The position numbers and the translations under genes were made by a program. A stretch of DNA of 64,000 nucleotides from Cupriavidus pinatubonensis (lineage in GTDB: Bacteria; Pseudomonadota; Gammaproteobacteria; Burkholderiales; Burkholderiaceae), in NCBI RefSeq assembly GCF_019602855.1, contig NZ_CP080767.1, positions 2,170,001 to 2,234,000 of the forward strand, in the 5' to 3' direction. The notes under the pieces are model-generated. The model had not been told where the DNA came from and ran no database searches. It saw only the letters and a program-made list of their open reading frames with translations. Within the stretch, counting starts at the first letter, position 1, and each line of letters starts with the position of its first letter. Below are positions 38,234 through 47,254 of this stretch, piece by piece.

Positions 38234-40357
38234 TCAATCAGGCACATCGACAGAGCCAGTGCTGGCCGCGATCTGATTGGCAGCATCCGGACTTGCCGAG
38301 ATCGGTGGCACGTTGACCGGCAGCAGCGTCGGCGCGGTCGTCGTATTGGTGGCGCCGCCACGCGGAATGGTGCGCACTACCTGCGACGGCGGCAGCGCCT
38401 TGCCGGTCGTGAGGTTGTCATAGACGGCATCGAGCGCACGGATCAGGTACAGGTGCAGCGGCACGTAACGGTTGCTGTACCCCGACACGGCCCCAATGAA
38501 AGCATCGAAATGCTGGGCGTTCTCGACTTCGATATACGACAGCTTGCTGGCCGCACCTTCCTGCTGCCGGTTGAATCCGAGATACGGCCGCGAGGTGTGA
38601 TTCACGGGCAGCAGGCCGTCGCTGCGGCCGTGCACGATCAGCGCTGGCTTGCCGTGCAGGTTGCCCGAGCGCTGAATCTGCGACACGCCCGACTGCAGCG
38701 CCTGCGCCTGCGAATCGGTGCCAGTCAGCAGGTCGCGCAGGCACTTGGCCCCGTCGAAGTTGGCATCGGCCCGGTTATTGGAAGCCGACACCGACTGGCC
38801 GTTCATGAACGGCCCATGCTGCAGATCCCGGTCATTGATCAGTTGTACGGTACTGGTCGGCGGTACGCCGTTACCGGTAGCGAACATCGATGCCAGCACG
38901 GACGGCGCGATCGCCGCCGGCTTGAAGTCAGCCAGCGTGGCGGCGAAACTGTAGCCGCACAGCCGGTCGGTCACGCTGGCCCTGGCGTACGAATTGGCGT
39001 AGGTCACGGCAATCGAGGCCGCCGTATCGAATAGCGACAACGACGGATGGAGTGCATCCGATTCCGGCTCCCAGCCAGCCAGATGTAGCTGGTCGAGTGC
39101 ACTCGCCGCCTGGTCACTCACCGTCGTGCCGGAAATCAACTTGTTGTCCACAAGTGTCTGGCAGCGGGAGATATAGAACTGGTTGGTGGCAAACGCCGGG
39201 GCATTGACCAGCGCGGTCGCCTGGGATGCGCATAGCTGCAGCAAGTTGGCCGTGGTGATGTAGTCGTACAGCAAACGACCCGACGCATTGACCGGCTTGC
39301 TGCCACGCTTGACGAGGATGCTGGCATTCGGCGGCAGGTTCAGGTTGGGCTCGGCCACGGCCACACCATCAATCAGCCCATCGGTATCCTGCTCGGCCGC
39401 GGCAACCGCCGCGCCGCCGCCATTGGATACGCTCGACGCAATCACGACGATCTTGCTCTTGGCCAGCGTGCGCTGGCGCACGCCGTTGGAGGCGACTGTG
39501 CCGAAGCGGTCATTGATGGCCCAGATGCCGAACTCGATCGCCTGCAGCGTGAACTTGCCCCAGTCCTTTTCGGGGTTTCGCTGGGAATGCGCGTGCTTGA
39601 AAGCCAGGCGATGCGGCACCTGCGCCGTGAAATCAGCGAGCGACAGGATGCCGGGTCTCGCGGCGAACTGGGCGTTGGTACCGGCTGCGCTACGCGTCGT
39701 GCGCGTGCCGTCGATCAGCGGCACGGTGTCGGTGTCGAGATCGTGCGGCGCGGCGCCGGTGCCCTTGTCGGTATAGGCCACCGCGCAGCCGCGCTTGAGT
39801 CCCCACTCGCCCACGGCAATGGCGCCATACACGCCACGCGAGCCGGAAGACGTCGCGGTAATCATGCACGGCTTGCTCTGGTTGAACGTGTTCGGGATCT
39901 GGACCAGCATGGTCACGTTTTCCTGCCCGCTGCCATCGTCGGAGAAGGCCAGATACTCCACACCAGCGATCTTGCCCTGCCCGGTGGTGACATTGCCCTG
40001 CGCATCCACATTGGGCCCGTAGAGCGAGCCAAAGCCGCCGCCGGCCGTGGTGTCCACGATAGCGCGGTAGTTGGTGTAGATCGCATAGCGGCGCAACTCG
40101 GCCGCGGTCGGGCTGTTCGGGCTCGCGGGGACAGGCGCCGTGGCGCTCGCCAACCCGTCCTTGCCGAGCCCGGCCGTCAGCAGGTCATCGGTCGCGCCAT
40201 CGTAGGCCTGGATCGTCACCGTGCCGATGTTGGCCGGCTTGATGTTCGGGTTGGTGTTGCCGTCGCTGCTGTCGCCGCCCCCGCAGGCAACGGCCAGCAG
40301 TGCCGCCGCTGCCGCGAATGCTGCGTTGCCAAGGCGACGAAAGTTGTCATGGTGCAT
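38234..40357 (-). CDS. D-(-)-3-hydroxybutyrate oligomer hydrolase
   Basis: 707 residues. It begins with a signal peptide ending in the lipobox-like LLAVACGGG (Cys near 25), so it is exported and possibly lipid-anchored. The body is that of the 3HB-oligomer hydrolase family of Ralstonia/Cupriavidus (EC 3.1.1.22): YTNYRAIVDTTAGGGFGSLY, ATSSGSRGVYGAIAVGEWGL, the active serine region KIVVIASSVSNGGGAAVAAA and the C-terminal HGRSDGLLPVNHTSRPYLGF. It splits short 3-hydroxybutyrate oligomers from polyhydroxybutyrate breakdown into monomers. It has no linked pha genes here. Confidence 0.9.
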   Translation of the reverse strand: MHHDNFRRLGNAAFAAAAALLAVACGGGDSSDGNTNPNIKPANIGTVTIQAYDGATDDLLTAGLGKDGLASATAPVPASPNSPTAAELRRYAIYTNYRAIVDTTAGGGFGSLYGPNVDAQGNVTTGQGKIAGVEYLAFSDDGSGQENVTMLVQIPNTFNQSKPCMITATSSGSRGVYGAIAVGEWGLKRGCAVAYTDKGTGAAPHDLDTDTVPLIDGTRTTRSAAGTNAQFAARPGILSLADFTAQVPHRLAFKHAHSQRNPEKDWGKFTLQAIEFGIWAINDRFGTVASNGVRQRTLAKSKIVVIASSVSNGGGAAVAAAEQDTDGLIDGVAVAEPNLNLPPNASILVKRGSKPVNASGRLLYDYITTANLLQLCASQATALVNAPAFATNQFYISRCQTLVDNKLISGTTVSDQAASALDQLHLAGWEPESDALHPSLSLFDTAASIAVTYANSYARASVTDRLCGYSFAATLADFKPAAIAPSVLASMFATGNGVPPTSTVQLINDRDLQHGPFMNGQSVSASNNRADANFDGAKCLRDLLTGTDSQAQALQSGVSQIQRSGNLHGKPALIVHGRSDGLLPVNHTSRPYLGFNRQQEGAASKLSYIEVENAQHFDAFIGAVSGYSNRYVPLHLYLIRALDAVYDNLTTGKALPPSQVVRTIPRGGATNTTTAPTLLPVNVPPISASPDAANQIAASTGSVDVPD

Positions 40358-40545
40358 GGGACGCCTCCTGTTTTGCCGAGGTTTGCTGACGTTCCGCTCC
40401 TGCCGGTAAGACTATCGAACTGCAAACTGCCTGGTCTCACACCGCTTGTCCGTGACCCGAAAACCGCGTGCGCAGCTTGTGCTTTAGTGCCGGGCGTTCT
40501 GGTGCAGCCAATCACATACTTGGCATACCATCTCCGTGCGCCGGT

Positions 40546-41622
40546 TCAGGATGAGGCATCGCGCGACGAAGCGGCGCCGCGCAGCCGTCCCACCACGCCC
40601 TGCGGAAAATAATAGACGCTGAGGATGAACAGCAGCCCCAGCCACAGCAGCCAGCGGTCCGGGTGCAACAGTCCGGCAAGTAAGGGCACGGACACCGTAG
40701 CATCGCTCGCGAGCTTCATCACATCCTGCAGGTAGGTCTGCGCCAGGAGGAACAGCGTCGTGCCGATGACCGCGCCATAGAGCGTGCCCATGCCGCCGAT
40801 CACGACAATCAGCAGGATATCGACCATGATCTCGAACGACAGCGAGGTGTCCGGCCCGTTGTACCGCAGCCAGATCGCCATCAATACACCAGCCATGGTC
40901 GCGAATATGGCAGACAGTACCGTGGAGACTGTGCGGTAGACCACGGTCCGGTAGCCGATCGCCTCGGCGCGGAAATCGTTCTCGCGGATGGCCTGCAATA
41001 CCCGGCCGAACGGCGAGTTGACGATGCGCAGCAACAGCAGGAACAGCAGCACGGCGCCGGCAAAGACCAGGTAGTAGCTCAGCAGCTTGCCATTGAGCGG
41101 CGCGCCGAACCATTCGGCGTCCCCAAGCGAAAAGCCGGGGCGCAAGGCCTCCGGCACCTTGAAGGTCAGGCCGTCCTCGCCGCCGGTCCATTCTGACAGC
41201 TGCGAGATCAGCGTGGCAAAGGCCGTGGCCACGGCCAGCGTGATCATGGCAAAGAAGATGGCCCGCACGCGCAGCGAGAACAGGCCGATCAGGAACGCCA
41301 GCACGGCCGACACCGCCAGCGCCGCCACGGTTCCCGCCAGCAGCGCGCCCCACCCCGGCTCCATGCGCGACATGGCAATCGCCACGCCGTAGCCGCCGAT
41401 GCCGAAGAACATGGTGTGGGCAAACGACACGATGCCGGTATAGCCAAGCAGCAGGTCATAGCTGCCCACCAGCACCACGAAGATGCAGATCTTGGCCGCC
41501 ATGTTGAGCGCGCGGGCGCCCGGAAACACGAACGGCGCACAGGCCAGGGCCAGCACGATCAGCACCAGCATCGCGCCCAGCAAGCGGCTGCGCGGCAGGT
41601 CGCCCGAAAGCAGTCGGATCAT
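40546..41622 (-). CDS. livM: Branched-chain amino acid-type ABC transporter permease LivM
   Basis: 358 residues from ATG 41622 (MIRLLSGDLPRSRLLGAMLV). About ten membrane helices; LivM features are GYTGIVSFAHTMFFGIGGYG and NDFRAEAIGYRTVVYRTVST. Last gene of a five-gene transporter operon. No terminator is visible in the 188 bases before the hydrolase gene, so the true end is uncertain. Confidence 0.93.
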   Translation of the reverse strand: MIRLLSGDLPRSRLLGAMLVLIVLALACAPFVFPGARALNMAAKICIFVVLVGSYDLLLGYTGIVSFAHTMFFGIGGYGVAIAMSRMEPGWGALLAGTVAALAVSAVLAFLIGLFSLRVRAIFFAMITLAVATAFATLISQLSEWTGGEDGLTFKVPEALRPGFSLGDAEWFGAPLNGKLLSYYLVFAGAVLLFLLLLRIVNSPFGRVLQAIRENDFRAEAIGYRTVVYRTVSTVLSAIFATMAGVLMAIWLRYNGPDTSLSFEIMVDILLIVVIGGMGTLYGAVIGTTLFLLAQTYLQDVMKLASDATVSVPLLAGLLHPDRWLLWLGLLFILSVYYFPQGVVGRLRGAASSRDASS

Positions 41623-41635
41623 GTCGCGTCTCCTC

Positions 41636-42661
41636 TCAGCGCCTGGCCGCCGCAAACAGCCCTTGCGGCCGCCACAGCAGGATCAGCATCATCAGCAGGA
41701 TGTTCGAGAACAGAGCCACCTTGGGGAACAGGAAGCCTGTGTAGTTAGCCATCAGCCCCACCAGCACAGCGCCGACAAAGCAACCGGTGGTGGAGCCCAG
41801 TCCGCCGATGATAATGACGATGAAGATCAGCACATTGACCTGCGCGCCGATCGCCGCCGTGATGTTCTGCTGGTACAGGCCCCACAGCACGCCGCCCATG
41901 CCCGCCAGCGCGGCCCCGGCCACGAACACGCCGATGAACAGGCGCCGCACGCGATAGCCCAGCGCTTCCACCATCTCGCGGTTTTCCACACCGGCCCGGA
42001 TCAGCAGGCCGATACGCGTGCGGTTGAGCAGCAGCAGCATGGCGATGAAGACCACCAGCCCGAGTACCATGGCGACTAGCCGGTACTTCTCGATCGCGGC
42101 ATCGCCGAGCAGCACCGCGCCGCGGAACGCCGCTGGCACCTCGAGTGCGATGGTTTCCGGCCCCCAGATGGCCCTGATCAACTGCTCGGCCACGATCATG
42201 CCGCCCATGGTGATCAGGATCTGCTTCAGGTGCTGGCCGTAGACCGGGCGCACCACCACGCGCTCGAAGAACAGCCCCACCGCCCCGGCCGCCGCCATGG
42301 CGGCGAACACCGCCAGCGCGAACACCGCGAGGTTCAGCGCGAGGCTGTCGGCCTGGACCCAGCCCGACAGCGGCAACAGCACCGATGCCGCCACATAGGC
42401 GCCCAGCGCAATGAAGGCGCCATGGCCGAAATTGAGCACGTCCATCAGGCCGAACACGAGCGTCAGGCCCGACGAGACCACGAAGATGATCATGCCCATG
42501 GCCAGTCCGGCAATGGTCAGCGTCAGCCAGGTCGAACCGCTGCCCACGAGCGGGAATGCCAGCAGCATCAGCAGCGGCACCAGGGCCAGCGGCGTCCAGT
42601 CACGCCGGACTTTCGGCAGCGATGCCGCGCCTGCCGAGGGCAACGTGGTTGAAGTTGTCAT
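41636..42661 (-). CDS. livH: Branched-chain amino acid-type ABC transporter permease LivH
   Basis: 341 residues from ATG 42661 (MTTSTTLPSAGAASLPKVRR). LivH signatures are SSGLTLVFGLMDVLNFGHGA and NRTRIGLLIRAGVENREMVE. It starts 78 bases after the livF stop and is followed by livM after 13 bases. It forms the permease dimer with LivM. Confidence 0.93.
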   Translation of the reverse strand: MTTSTTLPSAGAASLPKVRRDWTPLALVPLLMLLAFPLVGSGSTWLTLTIAGLAMGMIIFVVSSGLTLVFGLMDVLNFGHGAFIALGAYVAASVLLPLSGWVQADSLALNLAVFALAVFAAMAAAGAVGLFFERVVVRPVYGQHLKQILITMGGMIVAEQLIRAIWGPETIALEVPAAFRGAVLLGDAAIEKYRLVAMVLGLVVFIAMLLLLNRTRIGLLIRAGVENREMVEALGYRVRRLFIGVFVAGAALAGMGGVLWGLYQQNITAAIGAQVNVLIFIVIIIGGLGSTTGCFVGAVLVGLMANYTGFLFPKVALFSNILLMMLILLWRPQGLFAAARR

Positions 42662-42739
42662 GTGTCTCGTCCTGCTGATCGTGTACTCGCTTCCCGCGCG
42701 TGCGGGAAAGGCCAGCAAATCCTCGAACTGCGTGCGTCC

Positions 42740-43489
42740 TTACTGGTGCGCTGCCAGCGACAACCCAAGCAGGCGCTGCTGCAGCGTTTCATCCTGCGCC
42801 AGCGCCGCCATCGTGCCGGTGTGCACGATACGCCCGTCATCCATCACGGCCACCGTATCGCCCACCGACTTTGCCATATGGAAATTCTGCTCGACCAGCA
42901 GGATCGACACCTCGGTCTGCTTCAGTTCGCGGAACACGGCGATCATGTTCTGGATGATGGCCGGCGCCAGTCCCTTGGTCGGTTCATCAACAATCAGCAG
43001 CTTGCGCGGTTCGATGATGGCGCGTGCCACCGACAGCATCTGCTTCTGGCCGCCCGACAGGACCCCGGCGCGCTGGTGCCAGAACGTCTTTAGCGCTGGG
43101 AACATGCGGAAGACCCAGTCCAGCCGCCGCTCGTCGATGGCGCCGCTACGCGCGGCCAGCCTCATGTTCTCGGCCACTGTCAGATCGGAAAACACGCCCA
43201 TGTTCTCGGGCACGTAAGCAATGCCAGCCTGCGCGATGGCCGGCGTGCCGTGTCCGGTGATGTCGCCACCATCAAACGCCACCGTGCCCGCACTGGCGCG
43301 CCACAGGCCCATGATCGTGCGCAGCGTCGTGGTCTTGCCCGCGCCGTTGCGCCCCAGCAGCATGGTCACACCGCCGCGCGGCACGTCGAAGCTCACGCCA
43401 TGCAGGATGTGATACGGGCCGATATGGGTCTGCACATCGCGCAGACGCAGGATCGGGCTTGCGCTGGCGTGGTCATGTTGTTCACGCAT
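42740..43489 (-). CDS. livF: Branched-chain amino acid-type ABC transporter ATPase LivF
   Basis: 249 residues from ATG 43489. Walker A GRNGAGKTTTLR, signature LSGGQKQMLSVARAI and Walker B LLIVDEPTKGLAP are present. It overlaps the end of livG by eight bases. Confidence 0.94.
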   Translation of the reverse strand: MREQHDHASASPILRLRDVQTHIGPYHILHGVSFDVPRGGVTMLLGRNGAGKTTTLRTIMGLWRASAGTVAFDGGDITGHGTPAIAQAGIAYVPENMGVFSDLTVAENMRLAARSGAIDERRLDWVFRMFPALKTFWHQRAGVLSGGQKQMLSVARAIIEPRKLLIVDEPTKGLAPAIIQNMIAVFRELKQTEVSILLVEQNFHMAKSVGDTVAVMDDGRIVHTGTMAALAQDETLQQRLLGLSLAAHQ

Positions 43490-44276
43490 GGCTTGCCTCC
43501 ATGCCGGTTTCGGCCACGCCCAGATACGCCTGCTGCACGATCGGCGACGCAATCACCTCCGCCGGGTCGCCGTCCGCCATCAGCGTGCCGTTGTGCAGCA
43601 CGATGATGCGGTCGGCCAGCGAGCGCACCACGTCCATCTTATGTTCGACGAGCAGCACGGTCTTGCTGCGGTCCTGCCGGATTTCGCGGATCAGATCCAG
43701 GATCACCGGCACCTCGTCCACGCTCATGCCGGCCGTCGGCTCGTCGAACATGAAGATACGCGGCTGCAGCGCCAGCAAGATGCCAACCTCGAGCTTGCGC
43801 TGGTCGCCATGCGGCAGCGCGGCCACCGGCAGGTGCCGCTTGTCGGCCAGCGCCACGCGTTCCAGGCAAGCCTCCGCCTGCGCGCGCACGCCGCGGTGGC
43901 TGGTCCACATCGACAGCAGGTCGATGCCGCGCTGCTGGCGCGCCTGCACGGCCAGGCGCACGTTTTCCAGCACCGGCAGGTTCGGGAACAGGCTGGTCAG
44001 CTGGAACGCGCGCCCGATGCCGCGGCGCGCCTTGAGCGAGACCGGCAGGCGAGTCACGTCCTCCCCGTCCAGCAGGATCTGCCCTGCCATGGCAGGCAGC
44101 TGTCCCGAGATCAGGTTGAAGTAGGTCGTCTTGCCCGCGCCGTTGGGACCCACGATACACGTCAGCTCGCCGGGCCGGAACGCGCACGACACCGCATTGA
44201 CGGCCACATGGCCGCCGAAGCGGATGGTCAGATCGCGCGTTTCCAGCATCGGCGGCGTTGCCGCAGTGGCCGCCAC
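43482..44276 (-). CDS. livG: Branched-chain amino acid-type ABC transporter ATPase LivG
   Basis: 264 residues if GTG 44276 is the start (an ATG nine codons later at 44249 is the alternative). Walker A GPNGAGKTTYFN and the Walker B IFMFDEPTAGMS are clear. The signature reads ALPHGDQRKLEVGILLALQ, in which the usual YGxQR form is PHGDQR. It lies five bases after the binding-protein stop. Confidence 0.92.
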   Translation of the reverse strand: MAATAATPPMLETRDLTIRFGGHVAVNAVSCAFRPGELTCIVGPNGAGKTTYFNLISGQLPAMAGQILLDGEDVTRLPVSLKARRGIGRAFQLTSLFPNLPVLENVRLAVQARQQRGIDLLSMWTSHRGVRAQAEACLERVALADKRHLPVAALPHGDQRKLEVGILLALQPRIFMFDEPTAGMSVDEVPVILDLIREIRQDRSKTVLLVEHKMDVVRSLADRIIVLHNGTLMADGDPAEVIASPIVQQAYLGVAETGMEASHA

Positions 44277-44281
44277 GTCCG

Positions 44282-45469
44282 TCAGCGCCGGTTGCGGATC
44301 GGTACGTTCATTTCTTCGGGCTTGATCTCGCGGACCAACTCGGGCACGCCCCAGGCGAACGCCGGGTCTACCTTGATCTTGAAGTGGTACATGGACTGCA
44401 TCGCCTGGTGGTCTTCCTTGCGGAAGACCATCCGGCCCTTGGGCGTTTCGAACGCCATGCCTTCCATTGTCGAGATCAGCTTTTCGGTGTTGGTGTCGCC
44501 GCCCGTCTTCTTCAGCGCTTCCACCAGCGCGATGCCGGCCGACATGCCGCCAGCCGTAAAGAAATCAGGCGGCGACTTGAACTTGCTGTAGTGGTTCGAC
44601 ACCAGCCATTCGTTGGCCTTGTTCTTCGGAATGCCGAAGTAGTAGTACGTCGCGCCTTCCATGCCCGGGAAATTCTTGTAGCTGGTCATGGCCGGCAGGA
44701 TGTTGCCGCCCGAGGCAATCTCGATGCCGTAGCGTTTCGGGTCGAGGTCCGCGATCTTGAACGGGTTGCCCGCACCGGCCCAGATGATGAAGATCACCTT
44801 GCGGCCGGGCTTGTCCTTGAGCGAATCGAACAGCCGCTGCGCACCGGCGGTGAAGTCGGTGGTGTTGGTCGGCAGGTATTCCTCATGGACAATCTTCGCG
44901 TTCTTCAGCGCGCCCTTGAACGCCTTCACGCCATCACGGCCGAAGGCGTAGTCCTGCGCCAGCGTGGCGATCTGCACGCCGGGCTTGTCCAGTGCCACCG
45001 CGTTGGAGATGGCATCCTGCGACGAGTTGCGACCGGTGCGGAAGATGTAGCGGTTCCACTTATCCCCAGTAATGGAATCGGCGACGGCGGGCTCGACCAG
45101 CAGGATCTTCTTGTATTCCTCCGCCACGGGCAGCATGGCCAGCGCGGTGCCGGACGACGTCGGCCCCAGCGCGATATCGGCGCGGTCATCGCTGTAGGCA
45201 GCCGCGAGCTGGGCCTTCGCCACATCGGGCTTGCCCTGGGTGTCCTTCTCGATCACCACGAGCTTGTTGCCGTTGACGGTCATGGTGCCGTTCGTGGCGT
45301 ACTCCAGGCCCATCATGAGTCCAGTCTGGGTCTGCTTGGCATAGGCTTCCAGCGCGCCGGTCTTGTCGTAGACGTGGGCAATGCGGATGTCCTTGGCAAG
45401 CACGCCCGCACTGGCGAGCAAGCCGGCGGCCAGCGCCAGGGCATGTATGGCGATCGTTCTGCGTTGCAT
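44282..45469 (-). CDS. livK: Liv-type periplasmic substrate-binding protein
   Basis: 395 residues with a signal peptide (HALALAAGLLASAGVLA, cleaved before KDIRIAHV). The type I periplasmic fold of Leu/Ile/Val or amide-binding proteins is seen in VYDKTGALEAYAKQTQTGLM, ALGPTSSGTALAMLP and GAQRLFDSLKDKPGRKVIFI. The ligand may be an amino acid, amide or urea-like or aromatic compound; binding residues cannot be read by eye. It is the first transporter gene, 51 bases after tetR. RBS AGAGGAG is strong. Confidence 0.88.
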   Translation of the reverse strand: MQRRTIAIHALALAAGLLASAGVLAKDIRIAHVYDKTGALEAYAKQTQTGLMMGLEYATNGTMTVNGNKLVVIEKDTQGKPDVAKAQLAAAYSDDRADIALGPTSSGTALAMLPVAEEYKKILLVEPAVADSITGDKWNRYIFRTGRNSSQDAISNAVALDKPGVQIATLAQDYAFGRDGVKAFKGALKNAKIVHEEYLPTNTTDFTAGAQRLFDSLKDKPGRKVIFIIWAGAGNPFKIADLDPKRYGIEIASGGNILPAMTSYKNFPGMEGATYYYFGIPKNKANEWLVSNHYSKFKSPPDFFTAGGMSAGIALVEALKKTGGDTNTEKLISTMEGMAFETPKGRMVFRKEDHQAMQSMYHFKIKVDPAFAWGVPELVREIKPEEMNVPIRNRR

Positions 45470-45520
45470 GGTTGTCTCCTCTTTTTCTTGTCGCTTCGGT
45501 ATCTCGGCCGCCGCCAGCCA

Positions 45521-46156
45521 TCACCGCGCTTGCAGCCCGTGCGTGATCATGTCGAACGCGGCATCGACCACCTTCTCCATCGATGCCGGCCGTTTCCACA
45601 GCGCATAGCGCATACCCAGGAAATTGCTGATGCCGATCAGGCACCAGGCGCGCACCTCGGCGTCGCCGGGTCGGAACTCGCCCTGCTCTGCCGCACGGCT
45701 CAGGCGCCGGCTGTAGAGATCGGCAAAGACCTGGAAGTAGCCGCTGTAGATGGTCTCGTCCACCGAATACGAATCGAGCACGATCCGGTAGAGGTTCTTG
45801 TGTCGGGAAACGAAGGACAGGAACGCCTTCAGGCCCAGCCGTTCGGCCTCGATCTGGCTGGTGGCCGGCGCCACGTGCTTGCGCAGGTGGGTGCGCAGCA
45901 GCTCGAGCATGTGCTGGACCAGCGCGCGGAAGACATCTTCCTTGTCCTTGAAGTACAGGTAGAAGGTGCCCATGGCCACCTTGGCTTCCTGCGTGATCTC
46001 GGAAATCGATGCGACGTAGTAGCCTTTCTCGCCGAACACCTTCTCGGCGGCACGCAGCAGGGACTCGCGGGTTTTCTGCCCGCGCGGGGTCTTGGGCGGG
46101 CAGATGCCGGATTCAGTCCTGGCGGATTCAGTCCTGCCGGAGTCGGTCTGGGACAT
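45521..46156 (-). CDS. TetR-family repressor of the liv-type operon
   Basis: 211 residues from ATG 46156 (MSQTDSGRTESARTESGICP). The helix-turn-helix is in VASISEITQEAKVAMGTFYLYF. The N-terminal tail carries a 15-base in-frame tandem repeat in DNA. The C-terminal ligand domain is not assignable. The gene is the first of the tetR-livKGFHM unit. A palindromic operator overlaps its promoter, so it is most likely autorepressed and controls transporter expression with its ligand. The frame extends to 46198, but the family begins here. Confidence 0.92.
   Translation of the reverse strand: MSQTDSGRTESARTESGICPPKTPRGQKTRESLLRAAEKVFGEKGYYVASISEITQEAKVAMGTFYLYFKDKEDVFRALVQHMLELLRTHLRKHVAPATSQIEAERLGLKAFLSFVSRHKNLYRIVLDSYSVDETIYSGYFQVFADLYSRRLSRAAEQGEFRPGDAEVRAWCLIGISNFLGMRYALWKRPASMEKVVDAAFDMITHGLQAR
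46109..46153 (-). repeat. 15-bp tandem repeat in the 5' end of tetR
   Basis: Three units of 15 bases at 46109-46123, 46124-46138 and 46139-46153; the first two differ in two or fewer bases and the third is more diverged. In frame they encode the R-T-E-S-x pattern of the N-terminal tail. This type of repeat can vary in number between strains. Confidence 0.7.
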
Positions 46157-46253
46157 CGTGTCTCCACTGTGGCGCTCGGGCGCCCTCTGTGTGTGCAAGC
46201 TGTGTCCCGCGCCCTGCCCGCCGTCCGGCCTCCTCTGCCCGGAGCGGCCCTGC

Positions 46254-46309
46254 GAAACATGATGACTGATTCATGTTTCATCGTATGAGGCCTCGGCGGC
46301 CGATGTCAA
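46254..46309 (-). promoter_or_regulatory. tetR promoter with palindromic operator
   Basis: On the minus strand TTGACA (46304-46309) and TACGAT (46280-46285) are spaced by 18 bases, a good sigma-70 promoter. Immediately downstream lies GAAACATGA-N8-TCATGTTTC (46254-46262 and 46271-46279), a perfect 9-bp inverted repeat covering the start site. This is a typical repressor position for TetR autoregulation. Confidence 0.8.
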
Positions 46310-46372
46310 TTCATGGCTTTCCCGTATCACGCCGCGCGAGCGAGCCGACGGGCGCGGCTGCCGATACGGCCT

Positions 46373-46753
46373 TCAGGCCAGCAGGCGGTACGTCCAGAGG
46401 CCCAGCGCGGCGAACAGCAACGAGCCGCCAAGGTGGCTGAGCAGATGCAGCAAGGCCCAGCCGTAGTCACCTGATATCAGGTTGGCCAGCGCTTCGCTGG
46501 AAAAGGTGGAGAACGTCGTCAGGCCGCCGAGGAAGCCCGTGATGGCCAGCAGCCGCCATTCCGGCGGTAACCCGGGATGAGTATCGAAAAAGCCCACGGC
46601 TAGCCCGATCAGGTATCCGCCGAGCAGGTTGGCGGCCAGCGTGCCGTACGGCAAGGCCGGGTTCAGGGCGTTCCACATGACCGATAACCCCCAGCGCAGC
46701 CACGCGCCGACCGCAGCGCCGATGCCGACCGCAACGAATCCGAGCGGCCCCAT
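46373..46753 (-). CDS. crcB: Fluoride channel CrcB (Fluc)
   Basis: 126 residues, four membrane helices, with the Fluc signature GFLGGLTTFSTFSSEAL in helix 3 and the N-terminal GAAVGAWLRWGLS. It exports fluoride as a dual-topology dimer. Its ATG overlaps the moaE stop (TGATG), so it is translated with the molybdopterin genes. No fluoride riboswitch can be placed in front of it. Confidence 0.93.
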   Translation of the reverse strand: MGPLGFVAVGIGAAVGAWLRWGLSVMWNALNPALPYGTLAANLLGGYLIGLAVGFFDTHPGLPPEWRLLAITGFLGGLTTFSTFSSEALANLISGDYGWALLHLLSHLGGSLLFAALGLWTYRLLA

Positions 46754-47253
46754 CAGGCCTCGCCGTCGCTGTCGGCTTCAGTGCCGCTCGCGTTGAAGGA
46801 CGGAATCCCCCAACGCTTCAGGGCCGCCTCGTCGGTCACGCGGGCGTCGACCCAGCGCGCACCTTCCGGCGTCTCTTCCTTCTTCCAGAACGGCGCTTCG
46901 GACTTGAGGTAGTCCATGATGAATTCGCACGCCGCAAACGCATTGCCGCGATGCGCGGAGGCGACCGCCACCAGTACGATCTGGTCCAGCGGCAGCAGCG
47001 GCCCGACGCGGTGGATAATCGTCACGCCCAGTAGCTCCCAGCGCGCGCAGGCAGCGGCTTCGATGCGGGCGAGCGCCTTCTCGGTCATGCCGGGATAGTG
47101 CTCGAGCTCCATCGCGCTGACGGCGCTACCCTCGCTGATATCGCGTACCGTGCCGATGAAGCTTGCCACCGCGCCCACGGCCGGACGGCCGCTCCGTAGC
47201 GCCGCGACTTCGGCGCCGAGGTCGAAATCCTCCCTCTGTACCCTGACGCTCAT
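46753..47253 (-). CDS. moaE: Molybdopterin synthase catalytic subunit MoaE
   Basis: 166 residues from ATG 47253 (MSVRVQREDFDLGAEVAALR). MoaE landmarks are VASFIGTVRDISEGSAVSAM, IIHRVGPLLPLDQIVLVAVA and the catalytic lysine region FWKKEETPEGARWVDA. It joins MoaD-thiocarboxylate to cPMP. One base separates it from moaD. Confidence 0.95.
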   Translation of the reverse strand: MSVRVQREDFDLGAEVAALRSGRPAVGAVASFIGTVRDISEGSAVSAMELEHYPGMTEKALARIEAAACARWELLGVTIIHRVGPLLPLDQIVLVAVASAHRGNAFAACEFIMDYLKSEAPFWKKEETPEGARWVDARVTDEAALKRWGIPSFNASGTEADSDGEA

Positions 47254-47254
47254 G

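Noticed and set aside
46754-46900. A fluoride riboswitch upstream of crcB
   Set aside because: crcB overlaps moaE, and the bases before it are moaE coding sequence, so there is no room for a leader riboswitch.
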